From the NCBI GenBank assembly GCA_947466005.1, contig CANIBV010000021.1, positions 1 through 16,652 on the forward strand: a DNA stretch of 16,652 nt. The letters are read 5' to 3'. Every line of letters starts with the position of its first letter. Position 1 is the first letter of the stretch. The notes beneath the pieces are model-generated. The model ran no database searches. It was not told where the DNA came from and saw nothing but the letters and a program-made list of their open reading frames with translations. The DNA is from Spartobacteria bacterium (GTDB taxonomy: Bacteria > Verrucomicrobiota > Verrucomicrobiia > Chthoniobacterales > UBA6821). The translations under genes were made by a program, and so were the position numbers. Below, piece by piece: positions 1 through 6,841 of the stretch.

Positions 1-129
1 AAGACAGAAGAGGCAGAAGGGGAGATTAGACTTTAGCCGTCTAGCCCTTAGAAAGAAAGGTGAGCCATTAAATGAAGGCGGTGGGGATGATATCCCCGAA
101 CAGATGGCACCGTAGTTGGGCCTGATCAG
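1..129. other. Non-coding leader with small palindromes
   Basis: I see no gene here. The first 30 bases are purine-rich quasi-repeats (GACAGAAGAGGCAGAAGG), resembling the low-complexity spacers at other gene junctions in this window. A hairpin can form at 83-97 (GGGGAT, loop GAT, ATCCCC). A 12-bp perfect palindrome, GCCTGATCAGGC, lies at 120-131 just before the first recognisable remnant of the transporter pseudogene. None is followed by a T-run, so none is called a terminator. Confidence 0.4.
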
Positions 130-737
130 GCGCCTTGCCAGACTTTCAAAAGCATTTCTATCAGCGCAAACCGGCCCGCAAAACTCGTGCTGGCGGCGCT
201 TATCTTATTGCCCTGCGTTTTGGTAGGGGCCACGCAGGTTTTGATCAGTGATGTGGGCCGGAATTTCATCACTTCCCTTACCCAGCGTTCTTCCGCCACG
301 TTTTACCATAATCTCTGGGTCTATTTGGCCGCCTTTGCCGTGGCGATTCCATCGGGGTCTTTTATCGGTACGCCGCCGAGCGCCTTTCCCTTTTATGGCG
401 GGAATGGATGACCTGCGTGCTCGTGAAGTGCTACTTTTTAAACCACGCATTTTGCCGCCGGCGAAATTCCAATCGTGTGGACAACGCGGACAAGCCTATT
501 TCGGAGGATATGAAATCATTCACCCCTAGGGTGCTTGGCTATCTACTCACCCTGATCAACTCGGTCGTCACGCTCGTCCCATCCCTGGGGCTCTTGTGGT
601 CGATTTCATGGAAGCCACCCTAGGCTCTTTCTCTACACTAGCCTGGGACATTGCTGTCCATCCTCATCGGACAGCGCCTGGTCGGACTCCGCCGCAGCAA
701 TTCGGTGGTGCATGGTAACGCCCGACGGAAAGCCTGA
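130..737 (+). pseudogene. Decayed 5' part of a YddA/SbmA-type ABC transporter (membrane domain)
   Basis: This is a broken remnant of the fused permease-ATPase family that includes YddA, BacA and SbmA (uptake of peptides or vitamin B12-like compounds). From 187 the first frame encodes a membrane segment followed by DVGRNFITSLTQRS and FYHNLWVYLAAFAVAIP. At about 350 one base appears to be missing (ATTCC then ATC). From 351 another frame continues with GVFYRYAAERLSLLWREWM, then NADKPISEDMKSFT, LLTLINSVVTL and LLWSISWK. That frame then meets TAG at 621 and 636, but still reads LLSILIGQRLVGLR beyond them, and ends at TGA 735-737. This order matches the conserved order of the family's membrane domain as I recall it. 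About 200 of the usual roughly 580 residues remain. The ATPase domain (Walker A, signature motif) is absent. It is almost certainly nonfunctional. The exact left edge is uncertain. Confidence 0.8.
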
Positions 738-762
738 CGGTTGACCCTGCTGCACGTCATCG

Positions 763-790
763 TTGAGATATATATCGGCACACATATCCT
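763..790 (+). promoter_or_regulatory. Candidate sigma70-type promoter for the diguanylate cyclase gene
   Basis: TTGAGA at 763-768 (5 of 6 to TTGACA) is followed after 16 nt by TATCCT at 785-790 (4 of 6 to TATAAT). A start near 797 would give a leader of about 100 nt carrying the hairpin at 821-843 and the first G-rich repeat. The -10 box lies between ACACA and TGTGT half-sites (781-798), which could be an operator. The call rests on sequence match only. Confidence 0.35.
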
Positions 791-820
791 ACCTGTGTAT
801 CTTTCTGCAGTGGTCGTTTG

Positions 821-843
821 GGATTTCATGATGAATGAAATCC
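821..843 (+). promoter_or_regulatory. Perfect 9-bp inverted repeat in the leader of the diguanylate cyclase gene
   Basis: GGATTTCAT (821-829) and ATGAAATCC (835-843) are exact reverse complements separated by five bases (GATGA). The hairpin ends two bases before the ATG at 845, one of the possible starts of the gene. It has no T-run. It could be a protein-binding site, or an RNA hairpin that affects initiation. Confidence 0.4.
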
Positions 844-866
844 AATGATGGCGGATTTTCCTCTCT

Positions 867-900
867 ACCCCGCCCGCCTGCCCTCCCCCCCTCAAGGCAT
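867..900. repeat. 34-bp GC-rich direct repeat, copy 1 (G-quadruplex motif on minus strand)
   Basis: This 34-bp stretch begins ACCCCGCCCGCCTGCCC and ends CTCAAGGCAT, and recurs without mismatch at 2571-2604. Read on the minus strand it has four G-runs (7, 3, 3 and 4 Gs) separated by loops of 1, 5 and 1 bases, a canonical G-quadruplex pattern. Its last two bases form part of the ATG at 899, the preferred start of the diguanylate cyclase gene. Confidence 0.9.
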
Positions 901-2470
901 GCTCACAGGTTCATTCACGTCCCGTTTGAAGTTAAGACGGCACCTTGTATTGATCCTTACCGCGGTTTTCTTCATCAGCGGGATCGCGTTATACACGGCT
1001 TGGGGCTTCTACGTGCGGGTAATAGGGAATCAAATGGAGCAGAACGGCGCCACAGTCTCCCTCATTCTGCAGGATGCGCTGGAGAGGGCAGTGAAGCTGC
1101 TCATACTCACAAGACCCAGACTCACCGAGGAGATCCTTCATAGTAAGGACTCCGCTCAGATCGACGCAGTGCTTAACTCCTGCATGGGGGAGTTCGGCCA
1201 GAACAATAAGGGGGATCAGTTCGACTTCATGATTCTGCTGGATGCCTCGGGGCGTCTGATCGCCCGAAGCGGTGAGGACCCCCAACGCAGGATTGATTTT
1301 TCAGATCGATCTTATTTCACTGATTTCAGGAACAACCCCGACAAGAAATTCACGGTAGGCCGCCTGCGCGTAGACCAGATAACGGGGCGGTCTGCCTTGC
1401 ATATCTCCATTCCGCTAAAGGACTCACAGAATGCATTTCTAGGCATCCTCGCATTGCAACTCGATGCAGAAAAGATCCTACGTCAGCTTCAGGAGATCCT
1501 GACTCACACCAGGGAACAGGTCGTGCTGCTAAAGCCCAACGGTTATACCAGCTTCCAATACCCGCTAAATTTCACGCCCGGCGCGACGGATGCCGATCTC
1601 TTGAAAAGAAGTCTCCTGATTCAGGGGCTGATAGTAAACCAAAAGGGAGATCGTGGGAGGCTGCATCGTGTCAGCTCTGACGGCCATTCCGAAATGACTT
1701 ATGCGATCACCCTCCCCGAAGATCACTTTGGATTGTCGACATCAGTTTTGATTACGACGCGGGATATGGTGGGTTTGTTTTTGAAAGAGAATACTATTCT
1801 TTTCCTTTCGGTACTGATCGTGATCCTGATCATCTCCCTGCTTTTCTGCGGACTTAGCACTCAAGCCAGGAACCTTGAGAAATCCATTCTGGAAACCAAG
1901 ACGGATCCAATCACGGGCCTCAGGAATCGAAGCCTCGCGCATGAGGAACTGCCCCGCCTAGTCTCCCATGCCCTGCGAACAAGCTCGCCGCTCAGCGTTC
2001 TCTTCATCGACATCGATCATTTTAAATCCTTTAACGATCTCTATGGACACGACTTCGGGGACATGGTCCTTCAGAAGATCGCCCGCTCGATTGCTGACTT
2101 CTCAAGTCGTCCTCTCGATTGCTGCTGCCGATGGGGGGGTGAGGAATTCGTGATGATTTTGCCGGAAACGGGAGCGGAAGATGCCGTGAAAATCGCCAAT
2201 CAACTGATGGAATGCGTGAGCAAGATTCATCTTAAGGAAATGAGAAAGACTTATCATAACCCGATCACCCTCAGCATCGGGGTTGCCACGACAACACTTT
2301 GCCCAGAGCCACCAGGGGCGTTGATCATCCGTGCGGATGCGGCGATGCTCTTCGCAAAGAGGGAAGGACGCAACCGGGTAGTTCTGGCACCGGAACCCGG
2401 AGACGCGTATTGCGCAGAGTGCGTAGTTTATTATGAAGGGTGTAGCTTAACTAAAGAAGCGCTGACTTAA
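899..2470 (+). CDS. Membrane-bound diguanylate cyclase with Cache-like sensor
   Basis: The enzyme makes cyclic di-GMP from two GTP at the inner membrane and would respond to an extracytoplasmic signal. Residues here are numbered from an in-frame ATG at 845. A transmembrane helix at about 33-57 precedes a periplasmic region of about 255 residues with Cache features (FMILLDASGRLIARSG, DFSDRSYFTDF, LHISIPLKD). A second helix lies at about 314-336. The GGDEF domain starts at DPITGLRNRSL, then SVLFIDIDHFKSFNDLYGHD. The active loop is RWGGEEF (GGEEF at 431-435), so cyclase activity is expected. RPLD at 422-425 is a textbook inhibitory I-site (RxxD, five residues before GGEEF), implying product feedback inhibition. 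There is no EAL domain. The protein ends in an unusual Cys-rich tail (YCAECVVYYEGC). I prefer the ATG at 899 (523 aa) because the 18 residues from 845 come largely from the 34-bp repeat. ATG 845 or 848 remain possible. No clear Shine-Dalgarno precedes any of them. Confidence 0.93.
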   Translation: MLTGSFTSRLKLRRHLVLILTAVFFISGIALYTAWGFYVRVIGNQMEQNGATVSLILQDALERAVKLLILTRPRLTEEILHSKDSAQIDAVLNSCMGEFGQNNKGDQFDFMILLDASGRLIARSGEDPQRRIDFSDRSYFTDFRNNPDKKFTVGRLRVDQITGRSALHISIPLKDSQNAFLGILALQLDAEKILRQLQEILTHTREQVVLLKPNGYTSFQYPLNFTPGATDADLLKRSLLIQGLIVNQKGDRGRLHRVSSDGHSEMTYAITLPEDHFGLSTSVLITTRDMVGLFLKENTILFLSVLIVILIISLLFCGLSTQARNLEKSILETKTDPITGLRNRSLAHEELPRLVSHALRTSSPLSVLFIDIDHFKSFNDLYGHDFGDMVLQKIARSIADFSSRPLDCCCRWGGEEFVMILPETGAEDAVKIANQLMECVSKIHLKEMRKTYHNPITLSIGVATTTLCPEPPGALIIRADAAMLFAKREGRNRVVLAPEPGDAYCAECVVYYEGCSLTKEALT

Positions 2471-2570
2471 GAGGTGGGTCCTCTCATCTGCAGAGAACCG
2501 AGACTCGGACTGGCAGGCTTCAGAGGATCTTACCGTGGCGGCTGATTGCAATCCCCATCCTATGGATCTC

Positions 2571-2604
2571 ACCCCGCCCGCCTGCCCTCCCCCCCTCAAG
2601 GCAT
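2571..2604. repeat. 34-bp GC-rich direct repeat, copy 2 (G-quadruplex motif on minus strand)
   Basis: This copy is identical over all 34 bases to 867-900 and in the same orientation. It lies 100 bp after the diguanylate cyclase stop and about 70 bp beyond the stop of the minus-strand methyltransferase gene. Its CAAGGC (2597-2602) can pair with GCCTTG (2625-2630), with an inner GGCGC/GCGCC pair (2609-2613 and 2623-2627). This makes a larger stem that copy 1 lacks. No T-run follows. Confidence 0.9.
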
Positions 2605-2672
2605 CTGGGGCGCGGCTACGGAGCGCCTTGGATAAAATAACCCAACTGACCCACTCCGAGGGACCTCTCCAG

Positions 2673-3515
2673 TCAGGCGAACTGGGGACGATCCTTTAGA
2701 CGGGCGTAGTCCTGAGGGGAGATGGGCCCCCTCTCGTAGTTACGGCCTCGCAGAGGGGATGCATTCGTCGAGGAACGGACACGGGAGAGCCAGCTCTGGT
2801 CCAGAGGCTTCTCAAGGAGATGGAGACGGTTTGAAAGAATCGTGGTCACATCCTTGTCACCGGTCGGAACGCCCGTTCCCACGAACCAACCGGCCAGCAG
2901 CATCGTTACCCGGACAGACGTCGAGCGGGTGTAATTGGTCATCGTGCAGGGAGGAGCGTCGGGAGCGCTCACGGCGGACCAGAGCGAGCTGAAGGTTTCG
3001 AGATTCCACATCTCTGCATTCCGCGCGGGTGAGTAGGGATCGAAGAAGATCACCGAGGGAGCGGGGGCAGCGTGGGTCTGACGGGAGAAATCCCCCCGAT
3101 GCAGCCGCCATTGGATATTTGGCCGGGGAAAGGCAACTCCCTCGGCGAGCAACTGGCCGATGACACCCTCCCAACCGTCGAGGTAGCCAAGCTCCTTGGA
3201 GTGCCGGAGAGCGAACTCCAGCACCGCCGTGTCGATTTCGAAGCTGTGAATCTCAACCCTTGTCCCGATCGTCCCGAGTTCCTCGATGGCCGTGATGGCA
3301 TTGCCCGCAGGACCGAGACCAATGTCCCAGATCACGAAGGGATCCGATCCTTGCCACTCCCCTGCCCGCTCGGCCAGACGCTGCTGACGGATATGGAGTT
3401 CGAGTGCCTCCTGACCGGGGCCGCTACCGATATGCATCGTCTCCCCATGCTCGACCGAGCGGATGCTGTGGGCGCCACCTTTTAGAGTCACGAGTTCATA
3501 GGCGGCTCTCTCCAT
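2673..3515 (-). CDS. MnmC-type SAM-dependent methyltransferase (tRNA wobble uridine)
   Basis: This 280-residue protein resembles the methyltransferase half of MnmC (Methyltransf_30 family), which methylates the aminomethyl group of nm5s2U34 in tRNA. Visible motifs are an N-terminal YELVTLKGGAHSIRS and HGETMH (residues 23-28), then the SAM-binding DIGLGPAGNA (64-73), an acidic EIHSFEID strand (88-95), and FFDPYSPARNAEMW (157-170), matching the family's DP/DGF-x-P-x-x-NPxMW catalytic motif. The C-terminal FAD oxidase domain of E. coli MnmC is absent, as in stand-alone relatives, so the oxidative step would need another enzyme or not occur. The ATG at 3513-3515 lacks a Shine-Dalgarno, has the context CTCCCCATG, and lies inside a 15-bp inverted repeat. 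The frame stays open upstream to about 3597 without a better start. The gene stands alone, convergent with the cyclase gene. Confidence 0.82.
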   Translation of the reverse strand: MERAAYELVTLKGGAHSIRSVEHGETMHIGSGPGQEALELHIRQQRLAERAGEWQGSDPFVIWDIGLGPAGNAITAIEELGTIGTRVEIHSFEIDTAVLEFALRHSKELGYLDGWEGVIGQLLAEGVAFPRPNIQWRLHRGDFSRQTHAAPAPSVIFFDPYSPARNAEMWNLETFSSLWSAVSAPDAPPCTMTNYTRSTSVRVTMLLAGWFVGTGVPTGDKDVTTILSNRLHLLEKPLDQSWLSRVRSSTNASPLRGRNYERGPISPQDYARLKDRPQFA

Positions 3516-3527
3516 GGGGAGACGATG
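3435..3527 (-). promoter_or_regulatory. 15-bp inverted repeat enclosing the start codon of the MnmC-like gene
   Basis: CATCGTCTCCCCATG occurs on the plus strand at 3435-3449 and its exact reverse complement CATGGGGAGACGATG at 3513-3527. In the minus-strand mRNA the initiation region (ending in the ATG) can therefore pair fully with codons 23-27 (HGETM), across a loop of 63 nt. This would bury the start codon. The complementarity is visible; the regulatory role is inferred. Confidence 0.6.
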
Positions 3528-3566
3528 GTGGAATTCGAGTATCCTGTCGAAAGTGTAAAGAAGGTG

Positions 3567-3595
3567 TTGCGTGATTAATAAGATGGGCTTATGTA
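3567..3595 (+). promoter_or_regulatory. Weak candidate promoter for the small structured RNA
   Basis: TTGCGT (3567-3572) and TATGTA (3590-3595) are separated by 17 nt. The match to the consensus is modest. A start near 3601 would place transcription just before the paired hairpins at 3602-3659. Confidence 0.2.
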
Positions 3596-3600
3596 TTCAA

Positions 3601-3668
3601 GCATCTCTTCGGAGATGTAGCGCAGCCTTGAGGTATCGGGGGGTATTCTCAAGGCTGCGTTATTTTTT
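3601..3668 (+). ncRNA. Candidate small RNA of about 65-70 nt made of two hairpins
   Basis: Two hairpins sit in tandem. The first is CATCTC-TTCG-GAGATG (3602-3617), a six-pair stem closed by a stable UUCG tetraloop. The second is a 12-bp perfect stem (3621-3632 with 3648-3659, 15-nt loop), followed by a T-run. No plus-strand gene lies between 2470 and here, so the terminator would have no obvious protein-coding transcript to end. A short independent RNA is the simplest reading. The alternative is a plain insulator terminator protecting the promoter at 3675. I do not recognise a known RNA family. Confidence 0.35.
3621..3668 (+). terminator. Strong rho-independent terminator
   Basis: CGCAGCCTTGAG (3621-3632) pairs perfectly with CTCAAGGCTGCG (3648-3659) across a 15-nt loop, followed immediately by TTATTTTTT (3660-3668). 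The orientation is plus. No comparable T-run exists on the minus-strand side, so it is not bidirectional. It lies between the divergent methyltransferase and MFS genes. Confidence 0.85.
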
Positions 3669-3674
3669 GCCCTG

Positions 3675-3702
3675 TTGACATTGCGACTGACTTCCTGATA
3701 AG
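3675..3702 (+). promoter_or_regulatory. Sigma70-type promoter for the MFS-Nramp gene pair
   Basis: A perfect -35 TTGACA (3675-3680) is followed after 16 nt by GATAAG (3697-3702; 4 of 6 to TATAAT). It begins only six bases after the terminator T-run. The predicted start near 3709 gives a leader of about 65 nt before the GTG at 3775. Confidence 0.6.
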
Positions 3703-3774
3703 CCGCAACACCGCAAAAAAGAGGCGTGAGACGCGGGTTCGCTTTTGAGTGGTGGCGTGGCGTATGCTCCGTGA

Positions 3775-5040
3775 GTGAGCACAGATCGCTTTCGATTCCT
3801 CTCCCCTCATGGAGGCATTCCTCGCGGGATCTGGATTCTGGGATTCGTCAGCCTGCTGATGGATCTCTCCAGCGAGATGATCCATGCACTCCTGCCTCTC
3901 TTCATGGTGAAGGCTCTGGGAATACCGGTGATCGCTGTGGGACTCATCGAGGGGATCGCCGAGGGGACGGCTACGGTCACCAAGCTTTTCTCGGGTGTCG
4001 TCGCCGACCGACTCCGTAAACCAAAACTCCTCGCCGTTCTCGGCTACGGGCTCTCGGCTCTCTCCAAGCCGCTCTTTCCCCTCGCATCCGGACTCGGGCT
4101 GCTTGTCGGGGCGCGCTTCGTGGACCGCATCGGTAAAGGGATCCGGGGTGCCCCACGGGACTCCCTTGTCATGGAACTCTCACCGGCACCCATCCGGGGA
4201 GCTTGCTTCGGGCTTCGTCAGGGACTCGACACCGTGGGAGCCTTCCTTGCTCCCTCGATCGCTATCGGGCTGATGCTGCTGACGGCGGACAACTACCGTC
4301 TCGTCTTCTGGTTTGCCTCTCTACCCGCACTCCTCGCCGTCATCCTCTTGATGGTCGGAGTCAAGGAGCCAACTGTGGAACCGGAGCCAGAACAGCCCCC
4401 CCTGTCATCCGTTCCTAGCAAGCGGCCCCCCTTTCCTCTTTCGCTGACCGCACTGCGAGAGCTTCCCCGTCAATTTTCCAAGGCGCTCTGGTTCACCATC
4501 CTTCTGGCGGGTTTGCTCTCCTTGGCCCGGTTCAGCGATGCCTTCCTCATTCTGCGGAGTCAGCAGGCCGGCCTCCCGATCGCGTGGGTGCCACTCATCA
4601 TGGTCGTGATGAATCTCGTCTACGCAGCCAGTTCCTACCCTGCGGGATTGCTCTCCGATCGTTTCGGCCGCATCACCCCGCTGGCGGCCGGAACACTTGT
4701 TCTGATCCTTGGGAACATCCTCCTCGCCTCCGGGTCTGGACTCCTGCTCCCGGGCCTCGGGATCGTCTGCTGGGGACTGCATCTTGGCCTCACTCAGGGA
4801 ATCCTGACGGCGATGATAGCGGATGCCGCACCCGTTGGCCTGAAGGCAACTGCTTTCGGCGTGCTCAATCTGGTCTCCGGGCTTGGACTTCTCATCGCCA
4901 GCCTCATCGCCGGCACCCTATGGGACCTGATTGGATCCTCTGCCATGTTTCTCGCGGCATTACTTCCCGCCTTTGGCGTCCTGCTCATAATCGGCCTCCT
5001 CAAGATGAAGCGATTTAATCAGTGGTTCCTTAGGGCTTAG
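3775..5040 (+). CDS. Major facilitator superfamily permease
   Basis: This 421-residue inner-membrane carrier has about 12 hydrophobic helices in two halves, separated by a charged central loop rich in Pro and Glu (about residues 197-225). The first half has LLMDLSSEMIHALLPLFMV near helix 1 and the loop 2-3 motif GVVADRLRKPK (74-84). It also has DRIGKGIRGAPRDSLVMELSP (118-137), typical of a subgroup of uncharacterised MFS exporters. The second half repeats the signature as GLLSDRFGRI. The substrate cannot be named. GTG 3775 is the first usable start, because an in-frame TGA ends at 3774. No Shine-Dalgarno is present. It is followed after 19 nt by the Nramp-like gene on the same strand, so the two are probably co-transcribed from the promoter at 3675. 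Confidence 0.9.
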   Translation: MSTDRFRFLSPHGGIPRGIWILGFVSLLMDLSSEMIHALLPLFMVKALGIPVIAVGLIEGIAEGTATVTKLFSGVVADRLRKPKLLAVLGYGLSALSKPLFPLASGLGLLVGARFVDRIGKGIRGAPRDSLVMELSPAPIRGACFGLRQGLDTVGAFLAPSIAIGLMLLTADNYRLVFWFASLPALLAVILLMVGVKEPTVEPEPEQPPLSSVPSKRPPFPLSLTALRELPRQFSKALWFTILLAGLLSLARFSDAFLILRSQQAGLPIAWVPLIMVVMNLVYAASSYPAGLLSDRFGRITPLAAGTLVLILGNILLASGSGLLLPGLGIVCWGLHLGLTQGILTAMIADAAPVGLKATAFGVLNLVSGLGLLIASLIAGTLWDLIGSSAMFLAALLPAFGVLLIIGLLKMKRFNQWFLRA

Positions 5041-5059
5041 CTATCCGACCGCTGTAACT

Positions 5060-6355
5060 ATGACAAAATCCACCCGCATGCATGGTTTTGAAGTGATGTG
5101 GAACCGACTCAAGGAACATCCTCTCTCCAATGTTGGACCGGGACTGATCACTGGCGTGGCTGATGACGACCCGAGCGGTGTGGTGACGTACTCGCAGGCG
5201 GGAGCGCAGTTCGGACTGAACATGCTCTGGACCATGCCGTTGGCCTTCCCTCTCATGGCTGCGGTTCAGTCGATGTGTGCCCTTATTGGCCGCGTCACGG
5301 GAAGAGGTCTTGCGGCGAATATCAAAGGGGCCTTCCCTCCCCTCATTCTCAAGGGTGTAGTCTTGCTTCTACTGGTTGCTAACACCCTCAATATCGCAGC
5401 CGACGTCGCCGCCATGGGAGAGGTGGGCGAGCTGGTCACGGGGATCAGCCCGCGTCTGATGACCCTCCTCTTTGTCACGGGAACACTCCTGCTCCAGGTG
5501 CTCGTTCCTTACCGCCGGTATGTCTTTTTCCTGAAATGGCTGACCCTCTCACTGCTGGCCTATGCGGCCGTGCTCTTCAGCATCCATGTCCCATGGCATG
5601 AGGTGGCGCTCCGCACAGTCTGGCCGACGTTCACTCCCAACGCACAGGCCGCCACCATGGTGGTTGCCGTCTTCGGCACCACGATCAGCCCCTACCTGTT
5701 CTTCTGGCAGGCCTCTGAAGAAGTTGAGGACATGCACCGCAATAAGGCGAAAAGTCCCCTGCTGAGCGACCCAGGCTCGGCAACTCCGGAACTGCGCCGG
5801 ATCCGTTGGGATACCTGGAGCGGGATGTTCTACTCCAATATCAGCGCCTACTTCATCATCCTCGCGACTGCGGTCACTCTGCATGTGGCCGGCATCACCG
5901 ATATCCAGACAGCCGCTCAAGCCGCCTCAGCCCTCCGCCCTCTTGCCGGCGACTCGGCCTTCCTGCTCTTCGCGATCGGCATCCTCGGTGTCGGCATGAT
6001 CGGCGTACCCGTCCTGGCTGGATCGGCTGGATACGCGCTCTCCGAGGCCATGGGATGGAAATGGGGACTGGAAAGGAAAGTCCGTGACGCGCGCGGCTTT
6101 TACGCCGTCATCATTATCAGCGTGCTGGCCGCTCTCTGCATCCAATATTCACCGATCAACCCGATGAAGGCACTCATCTGGAGCGCCGTAATTAACGGCA
6201 TTGTGGCTGTCCCCCTGATGGCCGTGATCATCATCCTGGCATCGAATAAGTCCGTGATGGGTGACTACACCGCAAGTCGTCCCATTGTCATTCTCGGATG
6301 GATCGCCACAGCCATCATGGGAGCCGCGGCCCTCGGGATGCTGGTACTTGGGTGA
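5060..6355 (+). CDS. Nramp-related divalent metal transporter
   Basis: This 431-residue membrane protein of the Nramp (SLC11) superfamily would move divalent metal ions, probably with protons. About 11 hydrophobic helices are visible. Helix 1 carries GPGLITGVADDDPSG (26-40) where canonical Nramps have DPGN. Helix 6 carries GTTISPYLFF (206-215) where canonical Mn/Fe Nramps have the metal-binding MPH. It therefore belongs to the divergent Nramp-related branch, whose substrates differ from classical MntH; some relatives are reported to move Mg2+. Naming it mntH would be unsafe. Other markers are ASEEVEDM after helix 6 and a GIPVLAGSAGYALSEAMGW-like stretch near helix 8. The ATG at 5060 has no Shine-Dalgarno. 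It is the second gene of a pair with the MFS permease and convergent with the DUF202 gene; I see no convincing terminator in the 93-bp gap. Confidence 0.9.
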   Translation: MTKSTRMHGFEVMWNRLKEHPLSNVGPGLITGVADDDPSGVVTYSQAGAQFGLNMLWTMPLAFPLMAAVQSMCALIGRVTGRGLAANIKGAFPPLILKGVVLLLLVANTLNIAADVAAMGEVGELVTGISPRLMTLLFVTGTLLLQVLVPYRRYVFFLKWLTLSLLAYAAVLFSIHVPWHEVALRTVWPTFTPNAQAATMVVAVFGTTISPYLFFWQASEEVEDMHRNKAKSPLLSDPGSATPELRRIRWDTWSGMFYSNISAYFIILATAVTLHVAGITDIQTAAQAASALRPLAGDSAFLLFAIGILGVGMIGVPVLAGSAGYALSEAMGWKWGLERKVRDARGFYAVIIISVLAALCIQYSPINPMKALIWSAVINGIVAVPLMAVIIILASNKSVMGDYTASRPIVILGWIATAIMGAAALGMLVLG

Positions 6356-6448
6356 CCGACTATCTCCTCGGATAAAAAATGCGTTTCCACCAATTCAAAA
6401 TGCTCTAGCTGGCTAGCTTATTCATATGGAAATGGCCGGAACGCTTGT

Positions 6449-6826
6449 TCACCCGATACTGATTATCCGGGTAACATAGAGGAGCACAAAGAGTGAAAGC
6501 AGGATAAAGACTCCTCCTAGGATCAGGATGCCCCTCATCCTGTAGGATTCCGTGAAATCACTTTGGATCTGGCGCGTGGTTGTGATGAATCGTCGGGTGG
6601 AGAGGAGCATGATGATCAGTCCCGCTCCCACCAGAGTGATCCCCGCCTCCCTTCCGAGGGATGAAGGGATCTGCATTTTTCCATCCATGATCGATTTTGC
6701 AAAGGCCCTGATCATTAGGTCGAAGCGCTCCAGCAGGAAGCCGAAGGCGATCAACGAAAGCGAGGTGCGCATCCAGGCGAGGTAGGTACGCTCGTTGGCC
6801 GCGAGGTCGTTGTAGCGTGGAATCAT
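6449..6826 (-). CDS. DUF202 (YidH-like) small membrane protein
   Basis: This 125-residue protein has the DUF202 signature ANERTYLAWMRTSLSLIAFGFLLERF near its N terminus (about residues 9-34) and three hydrophobic helices (about 21-34, 63-79 and 99-120). The family is widespread and its function is not established. The middle segment between helices 1 and 2 is somewhat longer than usual (FAKSIMDGKMQIPSSLGREAG-like). The start is ATG 6824-6826, without a Shine-Dalgarno. Fifteen bases upstream the leader runs into the MITE-like element at 6842-7007, so its promoter may lie in or beyond that element. It follows the peptide transporter operon in the same direction but is separated from it by that element, so co-transcription is doubtful. 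Confidence 0.88.
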   Translation of the reverse strand: MIPRYNDLAANERTYLAWMRTSLSLIAFGFLLERFDLMIRAFAKSIMDGKMQIPSSLGREAGITLVGAGLIIMLLSTRRFITTTRQIQSDFTESYRMRGILILGGVFILLSLFVLLYVTRIISIG

Positions 6827-6841
6827 GACGGGATGCCGTTA

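Noticed and set aside
2470..2484. Hairpin AGAGG-TGGGT-CCTCT just after the diguanylate cyclase stop, considered as terminator
   Set aside because: The stem is only five pairs and the following bases (CATCTGCAG) contain no T-run.
3241..3321. CxxC or Rossmann-like peptides in frames opposite the MnmC-like gene
   Set aside because: The minus-strand frame has ordered family motifs, whereas the plus-strand frame has none and lacks a domain pattern.
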